From positions 124,001-188,000 of the forward strand of contig JAXDTI010000004.1 of assembly GCA_034090045.1 (NCBI GenBank): 64,000 nucleotides of DNA. Reading direction: 5' to 3'. This DNA comes from JAXDTI01 sp034090045. GTDB taxonomy: Bacteria; Actinomycetota; Actinomycetes; Actinomycetales; Actinomycetaceae. The notes under the pieces were generated by a model. It was given only the letters and a program-made list of their open reading frames with translations, did not search any database and was not told where the DNA came from. The position numbers were made by a program, and so were the translations under genes. Shown here one piece after another: positions 31,895-41,502 of the stretch (position 1 is its first letter; each line of letters starts with the position of its first letter).

Positions 31895-32806
31895 ATGAGT
31901 GGATTTATGGAGCGCAACCATCCCAGACCAGTATTTCGCCTCGGCAGGTGGGTTTCGGTAGTGGTGGTTGCGCTCCTGGTTATTCTGGTAGCGCAATCTC
32001 TGGTCACCAACAGTAACTATCACTGGGATGTTGTCTGGGCAAACCTGTTTCACCCGAGCATTATCCGAGGAATAGGTTACACCCTGCTGCTCACTGTAGG
32101 AGCAATGGTTATCGGTGTTATTCTGGCCGTAACGATGGCTATAATGCGCCAATCTCCAAACCCGGTATTGAAATCAGTGGCATGGTTCTACATTTGGTTT
32201 TTCCGCGGAACCCCGATCTATACCCAGCTAATTTTCTGGGGTCTGCTACCCACCCTGTATCCGACACTCGGTTTCGGATCGCTCCAGATTGACATAAACC
32301 TGGTGTGGAACGTTTTTTGGGCAGCAATGTTGGGGCTGGGGTTGAACGAGGGAGCCTACCTGGCAGAGATCGTTCGGGCTGGATTAAATTCGGTAGATTC
32401 CGGGCAGTGGGAAGCAGCAACAGCCCTGGGGATGAAACGCGGGATGATTCTGCGCCGCATCATCATTCCGCAGGCTATGCGGGTAATCGTCCCCCCGACC
32501 GGCAACGAAACAATCTCGATGTTGAAAACCACTTCGCTGGTTTCAGCGGTGCCATTCACCTTGGAAATTACTTTCGCATCCCAGGCGATGGGTCGGCAAT
32601 TGTTCTTGCCGGTGCCGCTGCTGATAGATGCCGCACTGTGGTATCTGATTATAACCTCGATTTTGATGGTCGGACAGTATTTCCTAGAGAAGCATTTCGG
32701 TAGGGGGTTCGCTCAATCGACGAATAGTAACCATCCGAAACGCCGGGTAAAGGAATCAGATATGGCTCAGGCACAAGCCAAACCTTTTATGGATGTGACA
32801 CCATGA
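31895..32806 (+). CDS. Amino-acid ABC transporter permease
   Basis: 303 residues, His/Glu/Gln/Arg-opine type permease with five or six transmembrane segments. Seen: WYIWFFRGTPIYTQL and the ATPase-coupling EAA loop EIVRAGLNSVDSGQWEAATALGMKRG, then IIPQAMRVIVPPTGNETI. The long N-terminal cytoplasmic segment before the first helix and a 35-residue C-terminal tail are usual for actinobacterial members. The stop overlaps the start of the ATPase gene by 4 bases. Confidence 0.95.
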   Translation: MSGFMERNHPRPVFRLGRWVSVVVVALLVILVAQSLVTNSNYHWDVVWANLFHPSIIRGIGYTLLLTVGAMVIGVILAVTMAIMRQSPNPVLKSVAWFYIWFFRGTPIYTQLIFWGLLPTLYPTLGFGSLQIDINLVWNVFWAAMLGLGLNEGAYLAEIVRAGLNSVDSGQWEAATALGMKRGMILRRIIIPQAMRVIVPPTGNETISMLKTTSLVSAVPFTLEITFASQAMGRQLFLPVPLLIDAALWYLIITSILMVGQYFLEKHFGRGFAQSTNSNHPKRRVKESDMAQAQAKPFMDVTP

Positions 32807-33666
32807 GTGACGATAAAAAACTTCCAGCTCCCGCAGATGTTGCCGACACAATGGTGGCGTTACGCGGTGTCCACAAATACTTTGGGCATCTTCATGTGCT
32901 TCACGGTATCGACCTCGATATTCATCGCGGTGAAGTCTGTGTCCTAATCGGCCCTTCAGGTTCCGGAAAATCAACTGTGCTGCGCTGCATCAACCAGCTA
33001 GAGACGATTTCGGCTGGACGGATTTACCTTGATGGCGAACTACTGGGAATGGCGGAGGAAAAAGCCCCCACTCACGCCTTGAAACGCGCGTGGTATCGCC
33101 GAACTGGCGCGCTCACAGCAGCTGACACGGTGCTTCGAGATCTGCCTGATAAAGTGATTTCTGCTCAGCGGGAACGCATCGGAATGGTGTTTCAGCGTTT
33201 TAACTTATTTCCACATAAAACTGCGCTCGAAAATGTTATGGAAGCCCCCATTCACGTCGCTCATAAACCTGCCGATGCTGCCCGCAAACAGGCTTTGAAA
33301 TTACTGGAACGCGTGGGGCTATTCGACCGGGTGAACCACTATCCTGCACAGCTTTCCGGTGGGCAACAGCAGCGTGTCGCCATTGCCCGCGCCCTGGCCA
33401 TGAACCCGGAGCTGATGCTCTTTGACGAGCCGACTTCCGCACTGGATCCAGAACTCGTTGGGGAGGTGCTCCAGGTTATGAAAGACCTGGCACGAGACGG
33501 TATGACTATGGTGGTTGTCACTCACGAGATAGGTTTTGCGCGTGAGGTCGGCACCCAACTTGCCTTTATGGACGGCGGTCAGATTATCGAGCAGGGAACC
33601 CCCAGCGAAGTTCTCGATAACCCGAAAGAGCAGCGCACCAAAGATTTCATCTCGAAAGTGCTTTAA
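32803..33666 (+). CDS. Amino-acid ABC transporter ATP-binding protein
   Basis: 287 residues, GlnQ/HisP type. Seen: Walker A GPSGSGKST, Q-loop VFQRFNLFPH, signature LSGGQQQRVAIARA, Walker B LMLFDEPTSALDPE and switch His in VVTHEIGF. About 35 extra residues between Walker A and the Q-loop (APTHALKRAWYRRTGALTAA) are also present in other actinobacterial members. Supplies energy for the permease encoded just upstream. Confidence 0.96.
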   Translation: MSDDKKLPAPADVADTMVALRGVHKYFGHLHVLHGIDLDIHRGEVCVLIGPSGSGKSTVLRCINQLETISAGRIYLDGELLGMAEEKAPTHALKRAWYRRTGALTAADTVLRDLPDKVISAQRERIGMVFQRFNLFPHKTALENVMEAPIHVAHKPADAARKQALKLLERVGLFDRVNHYPAQLSGGQQQRVAIARALAMNPELMLFDEPTSALDPELVGEVLQVMKDLARDGMTMVVVTHEIGFAREVGTQLAFMDGGQIIEQGTPSEVLDNPKEQRTKDFISKVL

Positions 33667-33676
33667 CCCGAAACAA

Positions 33677-36622
33677 CTATTCTCCGCTCGTTTCAGCACC
33701 GGGATAGAAAAGGTCGTTGAACACTCGCCGAGATTGCCTGCTGGTACGCAAATAATCATCGACCAGGTTTTGGCTGCTATCCGAGCGGTACCCCAGTAGC
33801 GCCGATACCTTTGCCAGAATAACTGATTCAGAATGCAAAACATCCAGTTTCCAGCTCGCCAACTTCCCGGTAGCAAGAGTGTTCGCCGCTCGAATACGGG
33901 AAGCTAACAACCAGGCGGCTCGTAGTTTTTCAGCATCGTTATCGTTGAGGTGCCCGGATTTGGAAAGCTCGGTTAGCGCAGCCAAAGTTGAAGTACCTGC
34001 CAGTTTGGGATTCTCGCCAGCATATTTCAGCTGCCCAACCTGAACCACCCATTCCACATCACTCAGTCCTCCAGGCCCGAGTTTCACATGTCTCCAAGGC
34101 TGTACCCCATGCGGCAGGCGTTCCTTTTCCATACGCGCCTTCAACAACATGATTTCGCGTATCTCTTTCACACTGGGTGACCCGCGATATCGAACACGGT
34201 CAATAAGTTCCATTACCCCCTCACCGAGGGCAGTATCTCCGGCAGCAAAACGGGCACGCAGTAGTGCCTGTTGCTCCCATGTTGAGATCCAGCGTGTATA
34301 GTATTCGCGATAACCCTCAAGAGTTCGAGCTACCTGACCATCGCGCCCTTCGGGACGAAGCCCAAGATCCACCGGCATTGCCGGATCCGGCCCGGATTCC
34401 CCCAGGAATTGCTGCAGCTGATTAATAGCGTTTCGTGCCCGCTCTAACTCGCCGTCAAAAACAACCATCATATCGAAATCGGAGGCGTATCCGGGTTCTT
34501 GACCTCCCTGCCTGCCCATAGCGATAACGGCAAGGCGAACATCATGAACCCGACTGACATAGTTCAAAGCAACGGACATAACAGCATCATTGAGTTCGCT
34601 GATACGTTTCCCGGATCCTTGAGGATCAACATTTGCAAGCACATCGGATATGGCTATGCGTAACAGTTCGCGTCCACGAACATTACGCAGCCGGGCGAAA
34701 ACCTCAGCCGGCCGATCGACATAGCGTTCGGCGAGAGCTTCCAGCTGTCCGATGATTTCCTGACGTCCAGGTCCTGCCAAACGGTTCTCTTTGTCGAGCC
34801 ATTTCACCGACTCCGGATGCCGACGCATCTGGTCAGAAACAAATGTTGAGCTCGACAGCAGCCGACACAGCCTCCGCGCGACCGTGCGAGAATCGCGCAG
34901 AAGCGTCATATACCAAGATGTAGAGCCTATTTCTTCGGATAGTAGCCGGAAATTAAGCAGACCTCCGTCGGGGTCTGGTCCATCTGCAAGCCATTCGAGG
35001 AGCACCGGTAACAGGTGGCGTTGAATCGTTGCACGTCGAGACACACCGGAGGCTAGTGCGGCAACATGACGACGGGCACCCGCCGGGTCACGATAGCCGA
35101 GAACTCTCAGACGTTTCTCGGCTGCTTTCGGCTCTAGATGAACCTGATCGGGAGAAAGCCCAGCAACTGCCGGCAGTAACGGCTGATAAAAAATATCTTG
35201 TTGATAACTGCGGATTTCGCGACGCTGCCGGTTCCACAATTCGGTTAGCTCCTCGCCGGTTTCCAAACCCAGACAACGAGCTACCCGTCTCAAATCCGCT
35301 TCCCCGGTTGGCAACAAATGGGTTCGACGTAGCTGATAAAGCTGCACCCGATGCTCCATTACACGCAACCTACGGTAGTACTCAGCCAGTTCACTTCCGG
35401 TTTTGCGACCTATATAGCCACCGTCTACGAGGGCACGCAGGGCATGTAGAGTGTCTCTTACCCGCAGTCTTTCATCGGCTTTTCCGTGGACCATCTGCAA
35501 CAGCTGAACCGAAAACTCGATGTCACGCAAACCGCCGGCCCCGAGTTTAATATGGCGTTCACCCTGCCGACCGATATTTTGCTCAACCCGGGAACGCATG
35601 GTCCGAGCATCTTCCACAAAGGAATCACGTTCGGCAGCCTCCCAAGTAAACGGCCATATTTTTTCCAAAAACTGTTTCGCCAACTGCGGTGAACCAGCTA
35701 TTGGACGAGCTTTCAGGAGAGCTTGAAACTCCCAATTTTTCGCCCATTTCGCATAGTAGCTTTCATACGCCGAGAGGGAACGAACCAGCGAGCCGTTCTT
35801 TCCTTCCGGTCGTAGCGAAGTGTCGATACTGAGTATCGCCGGTTCACTGCCGGCATCACTGCACAGCCGTGACATTTCTTGAACAAGCTTCAGAGCCAAA
35901 TCCACCTCAGCCTTGTCATCTGATGCGCAGATATATACCAAATCCACATCGGATCGGTAGTTCAACTCTCGGGCACCGGTCTTGCCCATGGCGACAATAC
36001 TTATTTTTACCCGACCTTGAGGGTCGTAGTCCCTGCGAGCTATAGCTAATGCAGCGTTGATTGTGGCATCGGTTAAAGCGGCGAGATGCCCAGCGGTGAG
36101 TGAAACAGCACAGAGGGCATCCTGCGAGGTAAGGTCGGCTGCCGCAATGCCGAGCAGCAAGGAACGGTACGTCAGGCGTAACTCGTCACTACCGACAGCT
36201 GTTTGAGCTACCGGTACCTCCCCGGCTATACCAAGCACCCTATCAAATTCTCGGCTATAAGCAGCAACTATCTGCTCATACTCCCTGTCGGTTAGCAAAG
36301 GGTCTCCATATCGTTCAGTGAAAGGAACTACCGATTCTAAAACTGAGAGCTCTACCGGATGCGAAATCAGAAAATCCGCTAATGCACTGGAGGCGCCGCA
36401 AACGGAAACCAGCGCACGGCGAGTTGCCCCACCAATATTGGTAAGCTGTGTCACCTCGGCTAGCCGATGCAGGTTCATAACCGCCAGGTCAGGGTCGGCG
36501 CTGCGACCGATTTCTGGGAGCCAATCGGAGCCTATAGAACCGATCAGCTCTGCAGCGGGATCTATCCTGCGGATTCCCAGTGCCCGCAGTCGCAGATGAC
36601 CCTCATCAACCTTTCGAACCAT
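33677..36622 (-). CDS. glnE: Bifunctional glutamine synthetase adenylyltransferase/deadenylase GlnE
   Basis: Switches glutamine synthetase off or on by adding or removing AMP at a tyrosine. 981 residues with two nucleotidyltransferase domains: one near residues 210-260 (GKTGARELNYRSDVDLVYI) and one near residues 690-740 (GRQGGQEPGYASDFDMMVVF), each followed by a GlnD-UR_UTase-type helical region (KLGAGGLRDIEF and KLGPGGLSDVEW). The expected target is GlnA1 at the left edge, which keeps the tyrosine; GlnA2 next door does not. The glnA2 stop lies 1 nt upstream. Confidence 0.96.
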   Translation of the reverse strand: MVRKVDEGHLRLRALGIRRIDPAAELIGSIGSDWLPEIGRSADPDLAVMNLHRLAEVTQLTNIGGATRRALVSVCGASSALADFLISHPVELSVLESVVPFTERYGDPLLTDREYEQIVAAYSREFDRVLGIAGEVPVAQTAVGSDELRLTYRSLLLGIAAADLTSQDALCAVSLTAGHLAALTDATINAALAIARRDYDPQGRVKISIVAMGKTGARELNYRSDVDLVYICASDDKAEVDLALKLVQEMSRLCSDAGSEPAILSIDTSLRPEGKNGSLVRSLSAYESYYAKWAKNWEFQALLKARPIAGSPQLAKQFLEKIWPFTWEAAERDSFVEDARTMRSRVEQNIGRQGERHIKLGAGGLRDIEFSVQLLQMVHGKADERLRVRDTLHALRALVDGGYIGRKTGSELAEYYRRLRVMEHRVQLYQLRRTHLLPTGEADLRRVARCLGLETGEELTELWNRQRREIRSYQQDIFYQPLLPAVAGLSPDQVHLEPKAAEKRLRVLGYRDPAGARRHVAALASGVSRRATIQRHLLPVLLEWLADGPDPDGGLLNFRLLSEEIGSTSWYMTLLRDSRTVARRLCRLLSSSTFVSDQMRRHPESVKWLDKENRLAGPGRQEIIGQLEALAERYVDRPAEVFARLRNVRGRELLRIAISDVLANVDPQGSGKRISELNDAVMSVALNYVSRVHDVRLAVIAMGRQGGQEPGYASDFDMMVVFDGELERARNAINQLQQFLGESGPDPAMPVDLGLRPEGRDGQVARTLEGYREYYTRWISTWEQQALLRARFAAGDTALGEGVMELIDRVRYRGSPSVKEIREIMLLKARMEKERLPHGVQPWRHVKLGPGGLSDVEWVVQVGQLKYAGENPKLAGTSTLAALTELSKSGHLNDNDAEKLRAAWLLASRIRAANTLATGKLASWKLDVLHSESVILAKVSALLGYRSDSSQNLVDDYLRTSRQSRRVFNDLFYPGAETSGE

Positions 36623-36623
36623 A

Positions 36624-37961
36624 TCACTGTACGCTCAGGAATCGCGCCAATTCCTTAGGTGTCACCTGCCGGCGATACGAACGCCACTCATGCTCCTTTT
36701 CACGCAAAACATAAGCGAAAACTTCCTCACCCAAGGTTTGAGCCATCAGCTCTGAGTCTCGCAACCGATTCAGAGCCTGATGTAGCGAAGAAGGCAGCGG
36801 AGCAATACCCATGGCGGTACGCTCGGCATCAGAGAGCTGCCACACATCATCCTGAGCTTCCTCAGCAAGCTGATATTTGCCTTTAATACCAGCCAAACCT
36901 GCAGACAACAGCGCCGCATAGGCAAGGTAGGGGTTCGCAGAAGGGTCAAGTGCCCGATATTCGACACGTGCCGCAGATGGCTTGTCGGGTTTGTAGAGCG
37001 GCACCCTAACCAGAGCCGAACGGTTGTTATGCCCCCAACAAATAAACGAGGGTGCTTCTCCCCCACCCCAGAGACGCTTATAGGAGTTAACGTGCTGATT
37101 TATTACTGCGCTCATCTCCCCAGCGTGCGCCAACAAACCGGCAATAAACTGTCTGCCAACCTGTGACAACTGGTATTCACCGGAAGCATCATAAAACGCA
37201 TTCTTATCACCCTCAAAAAGTGACAGATGCGTATGCATTCCAGAGCCGGGCTGATCCGTTATGGGTTTCGGCATGAAAGTCGCCATCATGCCTTCCTGCA
37301 GAGCCAGCTCCTCGACCACGGTACGGAAAGTCATAATATTATCGGCACCGGTGAGTGCATCGACTGCTCTGAGATCAATCTCGTTCTGCCCCGGCCCGCC
37401 CTCATGGTGTGAAAACTCGACAGAAATCCCCATTTCTTCAAGGGTGTCTACGACTCTCCGGCGAAAATCATTTGTTCCACCACGCGAGACGTGATCAAAG
37501 TATCCACCCTGGTCAACCGGAACCAACGGCTCATTCAGTGACTTCGGTGGACGAATCAGGTAGAACTCAATTTCCGGATGCACTTGCATCGAAAAACCCA
37601 ACTCGGCGGCTCGCTGTATCTCACGTTCCAGCACCGAACGCGGATGCGAGCGGGACAGCTCATCATCGGGGGTGTGAACGTCACAAAACATTCTGCCAAC
37701 CGCTTTATCAGCGTCCCGCCACGGCAGCTGCTGGAAAGTTGAGGCATCAGGACGTAGCAACATATCTGATTCATAGACTCGTGTCATCCCCTCGATTGCT
37801 GAACCGTCAAAGCCCACCCCTTCGTTAAAGGCGTTTTCCAGTTCAGCAGAGTCAATAGCGATTGACTTCAATTTGCCGATAACATCAGAAAACCACAATC
37901 GAATCATGCGCACGTCCCTGCGGGCGACCAGTTCCAGCACTTCTTCCTGCTGCGAGTTCAT
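36624..37961 (-). CDS. glnA2: Glutamine synthetase type I, GlnA2 (no adenylylation site)
   Basis: 445 residues, complete. Seen: IRLWFSDVIGKLKS, GFDGSAIEGM, EFSHHEGGPGQNEIDLR (metal site), MPKPITDQPGSGMHTH, NSYKRLWGG and RVEYRALDPSANPYLAYA. The C-terminal stretch where GSI-beta enzymes carry the Tyr of NLY(D/E)LPP reads DVWQLSDAE, so this is the GSI-alpha-like, non-adenylylated form (as in Rv2222c). Role in ammonia assimilation is partial or conditional in relatives. Confidence 0.95.
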   Translation of the reverse strand: MNSQQEEVLELVARRDVRMIRLWFSDVIGKLKSIAIDSAELENAFNEGVGFDGSAIEGMTRVYESDMLLRPDASTFQQLPWRDADKAVGRMFCDVHTPDDELSRSHPRSVLEREIQRAAELGFSMQVHPEIEFYLIRPPKSLNEPLVPVDQGGYFDHVSRGGTNDFRRRVVDTLEEMGISVEFSHHEGGPGQNEIDLRAVDALTGADNIMTFRTVVEELALQEGMMATFMPKPITDQPGSGMHTHLSLFEGDKNAFYDASGEYQLSQVGRQFIAGLLAHAGEMSAVINQHVNSYKRLWGGGEAPSFICWGHNNRSALVRVPLYKPDKPSAARVEYRALDPSANPYLAYAALLSAGLAGIKGKYQLAEEAQDDVWQLSDAERTAMGIAPLPSSLHQALNRLRDSELMAQTLGEEVFAYVLREKEHEWRSYRRQVTPKELARFLSVQ

Positions 37962-37994
37962 TACTCCTCCTGTCTGCGGTTTTCAAGCCGCTAA

Positions 37995-38786
37995 TCAAAT
38001 CGCTCTCTCAGCTTGTGCCCACCAGCGCCCACTCGGGAACCTCCCGGATTGCAGCGGCATATCGAAAGTTTCGGATAGGTTCTGCGCAGTTAAAACATCG
38101 GAGATTACGCCAGCATGAATGATGCGTCCCTGTTTGAGTAACAGCGCGTGTGTAAAACGCGAAGGAATCTCTTCCACATGGTGTGTAACCAGCAACAGTA
38201 TCGGAGAACGCGGATCAGAAGCCAACTCGTCTAGCGCCTGCATGAGCAGCTCTCGCGCCCCCATGTCTACCCCGGCTGCTGGTTCATCCAAAATCAGAAT
38301 TTCAGGATCCGACATTAAAGCTCGACAAATCATTACTCGTTGGCGTTCACCATCGGATAACGAAACTATCGGGCGATTTTGCAATCCATCAACACTGAAC
38401 AGATGCATCAGATCCCGGGCGCGCTGCCGATCCTGGTCTTCATATATCTGGCGTATCACGACTCTGGTAGTTCCATAAGCTGCCGAGAGCACCACATCTG
38501 AGACTCGTTGCTGCGGGTCAATAATGCGTTCGAGTACGCTTGAAGACAACCCAACCTGCAGGTGCAAATCCGCCACCTCGGTTTTACCCAGTTTCTCACC
38601 GAGAATCCGTACAGAACCTCTGGTCGGGTAATTTCGTCCGGCGATCAGCGATATCAAGGTTGTTTTGCCGGCACCGTTAGGGCCGAGTATCACCCAGTGT
38701 TCTCCCGAGCTTCCACCGAAATTTATATCCTTAAGTATCCAGTTGCCGTCCCTCATTACCGAGACACCATCGAGCTCAAATTCCAT
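37995..38786 (-). CDS. ABC transporter ATP-binding protein (YlmA-like, no adjacent permease)
   Basis: 263 residues. Seen: Walker A GPNGAGKTT, signature LSDGERQRVMICRA (Asp in place of the first Gly), Walker B ILILDEPAAGVD, switch His THHVEE. No membrane partner gene lies beside it. Similar single ATPases (YlmA/PhnC-like) are found in many Gram-positives without known substrate. It lies 33 nt downstream of the glnA2 start region, same orientation, upstream of glnA2. Confidence 0.88.
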   Translation of the reverse strand: MEFELDGVSVMRDGNWILKDINFGGSSGEHWVILGPNGAGKTTLISLIAGRNYPTRGSVRILGEKLGKTEVADLHLQVGLSSSVLERIIDPQQRVSDVVLSAAYGTTRVVIRQIYEDQDRQRARDLMHLFSVDGLQNRPIVSLSDGERQRVMICRALMSDPEILILDEPAAGVDMGARELLMQALDELASDPRSPILLLVTHHVEEIPSRFTHALLLKQGRIIHAGVISDVLTAQNLSETFDMPLQSGRFPSGRWWAQAERAI

Positions 38787-38885
38787 CAGTCCCCCATTGC
38801 GACGCTTTATTCAATCCTATCTGAGCGGGGGTATAGAGCACACGCATTGCCGGTGCTGTCGAGTTGAACGACTGACAGACTGGAC

Positions 38886-40076
38886 TCACAGCAGGCTTCG
38901 GTACAACTCAAGCAGCCGGTCTGCTACCACTTCCCAACTGAATTCTCGGATAACTCTTTCCCTGCCAGCTTGCCCCATTTTTTCAGCCAGTTGCGGATTA
39001 GTTGCGAGTGTTGTGAGCCGCTCAGCCATGTCGGTATGGAACTTTTCGGGGTTGATTGGAGTTCCGGTACCGTCCTTAACCTGTTCTATAGGTACCAGGT
39101 AGCCGGTCTCCCCATCAACGATACAATCCGGGATACCTCCAGTGTCGGTGCCGACCACCGGCAGACCCATAGCAGCAGCCTCCAGATTCACAATCCCCAT
39201 CGGCTCGTATATTGAGGGGGTCACAAACACGGTGGCTGCCGCCAGTATCGCTTCCACATCGGAGTGTGGCAGCATTTCTCCAATCCACACTATCCGGTCA
39301 CGAGTGGAACGTAACTGCTGTACCAGACCCTTAACTTCAGACTCAATCTCGGGGGTATCAGGGGCTCCTGCACACAGCACTACCTGGATATCCGGGGGTA
39401 CCTGTCGTAGCGCCTGTAGCAGGTGCGGCAGACCTTTTTGGCGAGTAATACGGCCGAGGAAAACAATGGTGGGAACATCCGGCACAATCCCGTATTTGTC
39501 TTGCACCTGCGACACCACATCCGATTGTGGCGTGACCCATTCGTTTATGTCCAAGCCGTTGTGAATAACCGTTACCCTGTCCGGATCGAGTTGCGGATAG
39601 CAGCGCAAAATATCTTCCCGCATTCCTCGAGACACACCGATTACAGCGTCAGCACCGGTATAGGCCGTTTCTTCAGCCCAACAGCTGAGCCGGTAACCAC
39701 CGCCGAGCTGCTCGGCTTTCCATGGGCGCAGCGGCTCAAGAGAATGGGCAGTGATCACGTGCGGCACATCATGCAGCAGGTGCCCGAGATGCCCGGCAAG
39801 ATTCGCATACCAGGTGTGAGAATGAACAATATCTGCCCCTTCGAGATCTCCTGTCATTAGCAGATCGATACCCAGGGTACGCAACGCCGCGTTCTGCCCG
39901 TCTAGTTCAGCAATATAGTCGTATCCTGTTACACCATCTTCAAAGCGGGCACCATCGAAACAGCGAACCCTGGTGTCCACCCGTTTGCGCAACACTTTTG
40001 CTAGTTCAGTGACATGAACCCCCGCCCCTCCATAGACTTTCGGCGGATACTCGCGGGTTAACAGGTCTACTCGCAT
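38886..40076 (-). CDS. glgA: Actinobacterial glycogen synthase/alpha-glucan glycosyltransferase (GT4)
   Basis: GT4 retaining glycosyltransferase like Rv1212c (GlgM/GlgA), which uses ADP-glucose to elongate glucan or form maltose-1-phosphate (established for the mycobacterial enzyme). 396 residues. Seen: LTREYPPKVYGGAGVHV, HSHTWYANLAG, the GT4 motif FLGRITRQKGLPHLL and the nucleotide-sugar site YEPMGIVNLEAAAMGLPVVGTDTGG. The ATG at 40076 was chosen over one four codons earlier: GAGGAG lies 7 nt ahead. It is divergent from glgC with a 140-nt gap, giving coordinated control. Confidence 0.93.
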   Translation of the reverse strand: MRVDLLTREYPPKVYGGAGVHVTELAKVLRKRVDTRVRCFDGARFEDGVTGYDYIAELDGQNAALRTLGIDLLMTGDLEGADIVHSHTWYANLAGHLGHLLHDVPHVITAHSLEPLRPWKAEQLGGGYRLSCWAEETAYTGADAVIGVSRGMREDILRCYPQLDPDRVTVIHNGLDINEWVTPQSDVVSQVQDKYGIVPDVPTIVFLGRITRQKGLPHLLQALRQVPPDIQVVLCAGAPDTPEIESEVKGLVQQLRSTRDRIVWIGEMLPHSDVEAILAAATVFVTPSIYEPMGIVNLEAAAMGLPVVGTDTGGIPDCIVDGETGYLVPIEQVKDGTGTPINPEKFHTDMAERLTTLATNPQLAEKMGQAGRERVIREFSWEVVADRLLELYRSLL

Positions 40077-40216
40077 AATGCTCCTCAACGTTGTCTTGCT
40101 GTTTCCAGCCTAGACCACGGGAGAGCACTTTGGCAGGAGAGCACAGATTTTGATTATCACTACCTTTACCGCACCATTTACCGGAATTATATGCAAACAC
40201 ACAATATCCTGGTGTT

Positions 40217-41452
40217 ATGGCAAAAGTACGTGTGCTCGCGATTGTTCTCGCAGGCGGAGAAGGTAAAAGGTTGATGCCCCTAACCAGAGATAGGGCAAAA
40301 CCGGCGGTTCCCTTTGCCGGGCATTTCCGGTTGATTGATTTTGCACTGTCGAATGTAGTGAACTCCGGGTATTTACGCACTGTCGTGCTGACCCAATACA
40401 AATCTCATTCGCTGGATCGTCACGTGACCCGCACCTGGAGAATGTCAGAACTACTCGGCAACTATGTGGCTCCGGTACCCGCACAGCAACGAAAGGGTAA
40501 GCACTGGTATTTAGGAAGTGCAGACGCTATCTATCAGTCGATGAACACCATCGAGGATGAGCGACCCGAGTACGTGTTGGTGATCGGCGCCGACAATATC
40601 TATCGCATGGATTTTTCGCAGATGGTGCAATCCCATATAGCTTCCGGTGCTCCATGTACGGTTGCCGGTATCAGACAGCCGATCGAGCTGGCATCTTCTT
40701 TCGGAGTTATCGACCAGGTTGATGGTCAGGTACGCGAATTTTTGGAGAAACCGGAAAAGCCAGCGGGGCTGGCTGATGACCCGACAAAGGTCTTGGCTTC
40801 AATGGGTAACTATGTTTTCACCACCTCAGATTTGATGGCCGCCCTCGAAGAAGATGCTGCCGGCAATGACACGAATCACGATATGGGCGGGGACATTGTG
40901 CCGTGGTTTGTTCAACACGGCGGCGTTAATTGTCACGACTTTATCGACAACCATGTGCCGGGCGCGACCGAACGCGACCGTGACTACTGGCGCGATGTGG
41001 GAACCCTTGATGCCTATTTTGAGGCGCACATGGATTTGATAAGCGTACATCCAGTCTTCAACCTGTATAACTACGACTGGCCGGTGCTCACCCAGATTAG
41101 TGGCTGGTTGCCGCCGGTGAAAACAACTTTCGAGGAAACTAATCGGCGCGGCGAAGCACTGAACTCACTGGTTTCTCCAGGCGTGATTATTTCTGGAGGC
41201 ACGGTTCGTAACTCGGTTCTTTCCCCAGGAACCTATATTCACTCCTACTCTCAGGTTTCCGAATCGGTATGTCTTCAAGGAGTACAGATTGGTCGTGGAG
41301 CGCGCGTGAACCGTTGCATCCTGGACAAGAATGTTGTGATTGCCGACGGAGCAGTTGTCGGTTCCGACCCGGAACACGATCGGGAACGGGGTCTGGTAGT
41401 GACCGATAACGGAGTAACTGTAGCCGCAAAGGGCACCCGAATAGAGCGCTAA
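40217..41452 (+). CDS. glgC: Glucose-1-phosphate adenylyltransferase GlgC
   Basis: Makes ADP-glucose for glycogen synthesis. 411 residues. Seen: nucleotide-binding AGGEGKRLMPLTRDRAKPAVPF, catalytic GSADAIYQSM, ADNIYRMDFSQMV, glucose-1-phosphate site VREFLEKPEKP, and the C-terminal left-handed beta-helix (INSLVSPGVIISGGTVRNSVLSPGTYIHS pattern). It supplies the substrate of the divergent glgA. No other glg gene is in the window. Confidence 0.97.
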   Translation: MAKVRVLAIVLAGGEGKRLMPLTRDRAKPAVPFAGHFRLIDFALSNVVNSGYLRTVVLTQYKSHSLDRHVTRTWRMSELLGNYVAPVPAQQRKGKHWYLGSADAIYQSMNTIEDERPEYVLVIGADNIYRMDFSQMVQSHIASGAPCTVAGIRQPIELASSFGVIDQVDGQVREFLEKPEKPAGLADDPTKVLASMGNYVFTTSDLMAALEEDAAGNDTNHDMGGDIVPWFVQHGGVNCHDFIDNHVPGATERDRDYWRDVGTLDAYFEAHMDLISVHPVFNLYNYDWPVLTQISGWLPPVKTTFEETNRRGEALNSLVSPGVIISGGTVRNSVLSPGTYIHSYSQVSESVCLQGVQIGRGARVNRCILDKNVVIADGAVVGSDPEHDRERGLVVTDNGVTVAAKGTRIER

Positions 41453-41502
41453 AACATTCTTTCTGCTGAATGTAAAGTCAAGAACACTATCTGCAGTTCG
41501 TC

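Noticed and set aside
32803..33666. Insertion in the amino-acid ABC ATPase as a fused domain
   Set aside because: The extra residues before the Q-loop are a known feature of actinobacterial members; all ATPase motifs are intact.
33677..36622. GlnE as a fusion of two genes
   Set aside because: Two nucleotidyltransferase domains are the normal architecture of GlnE.
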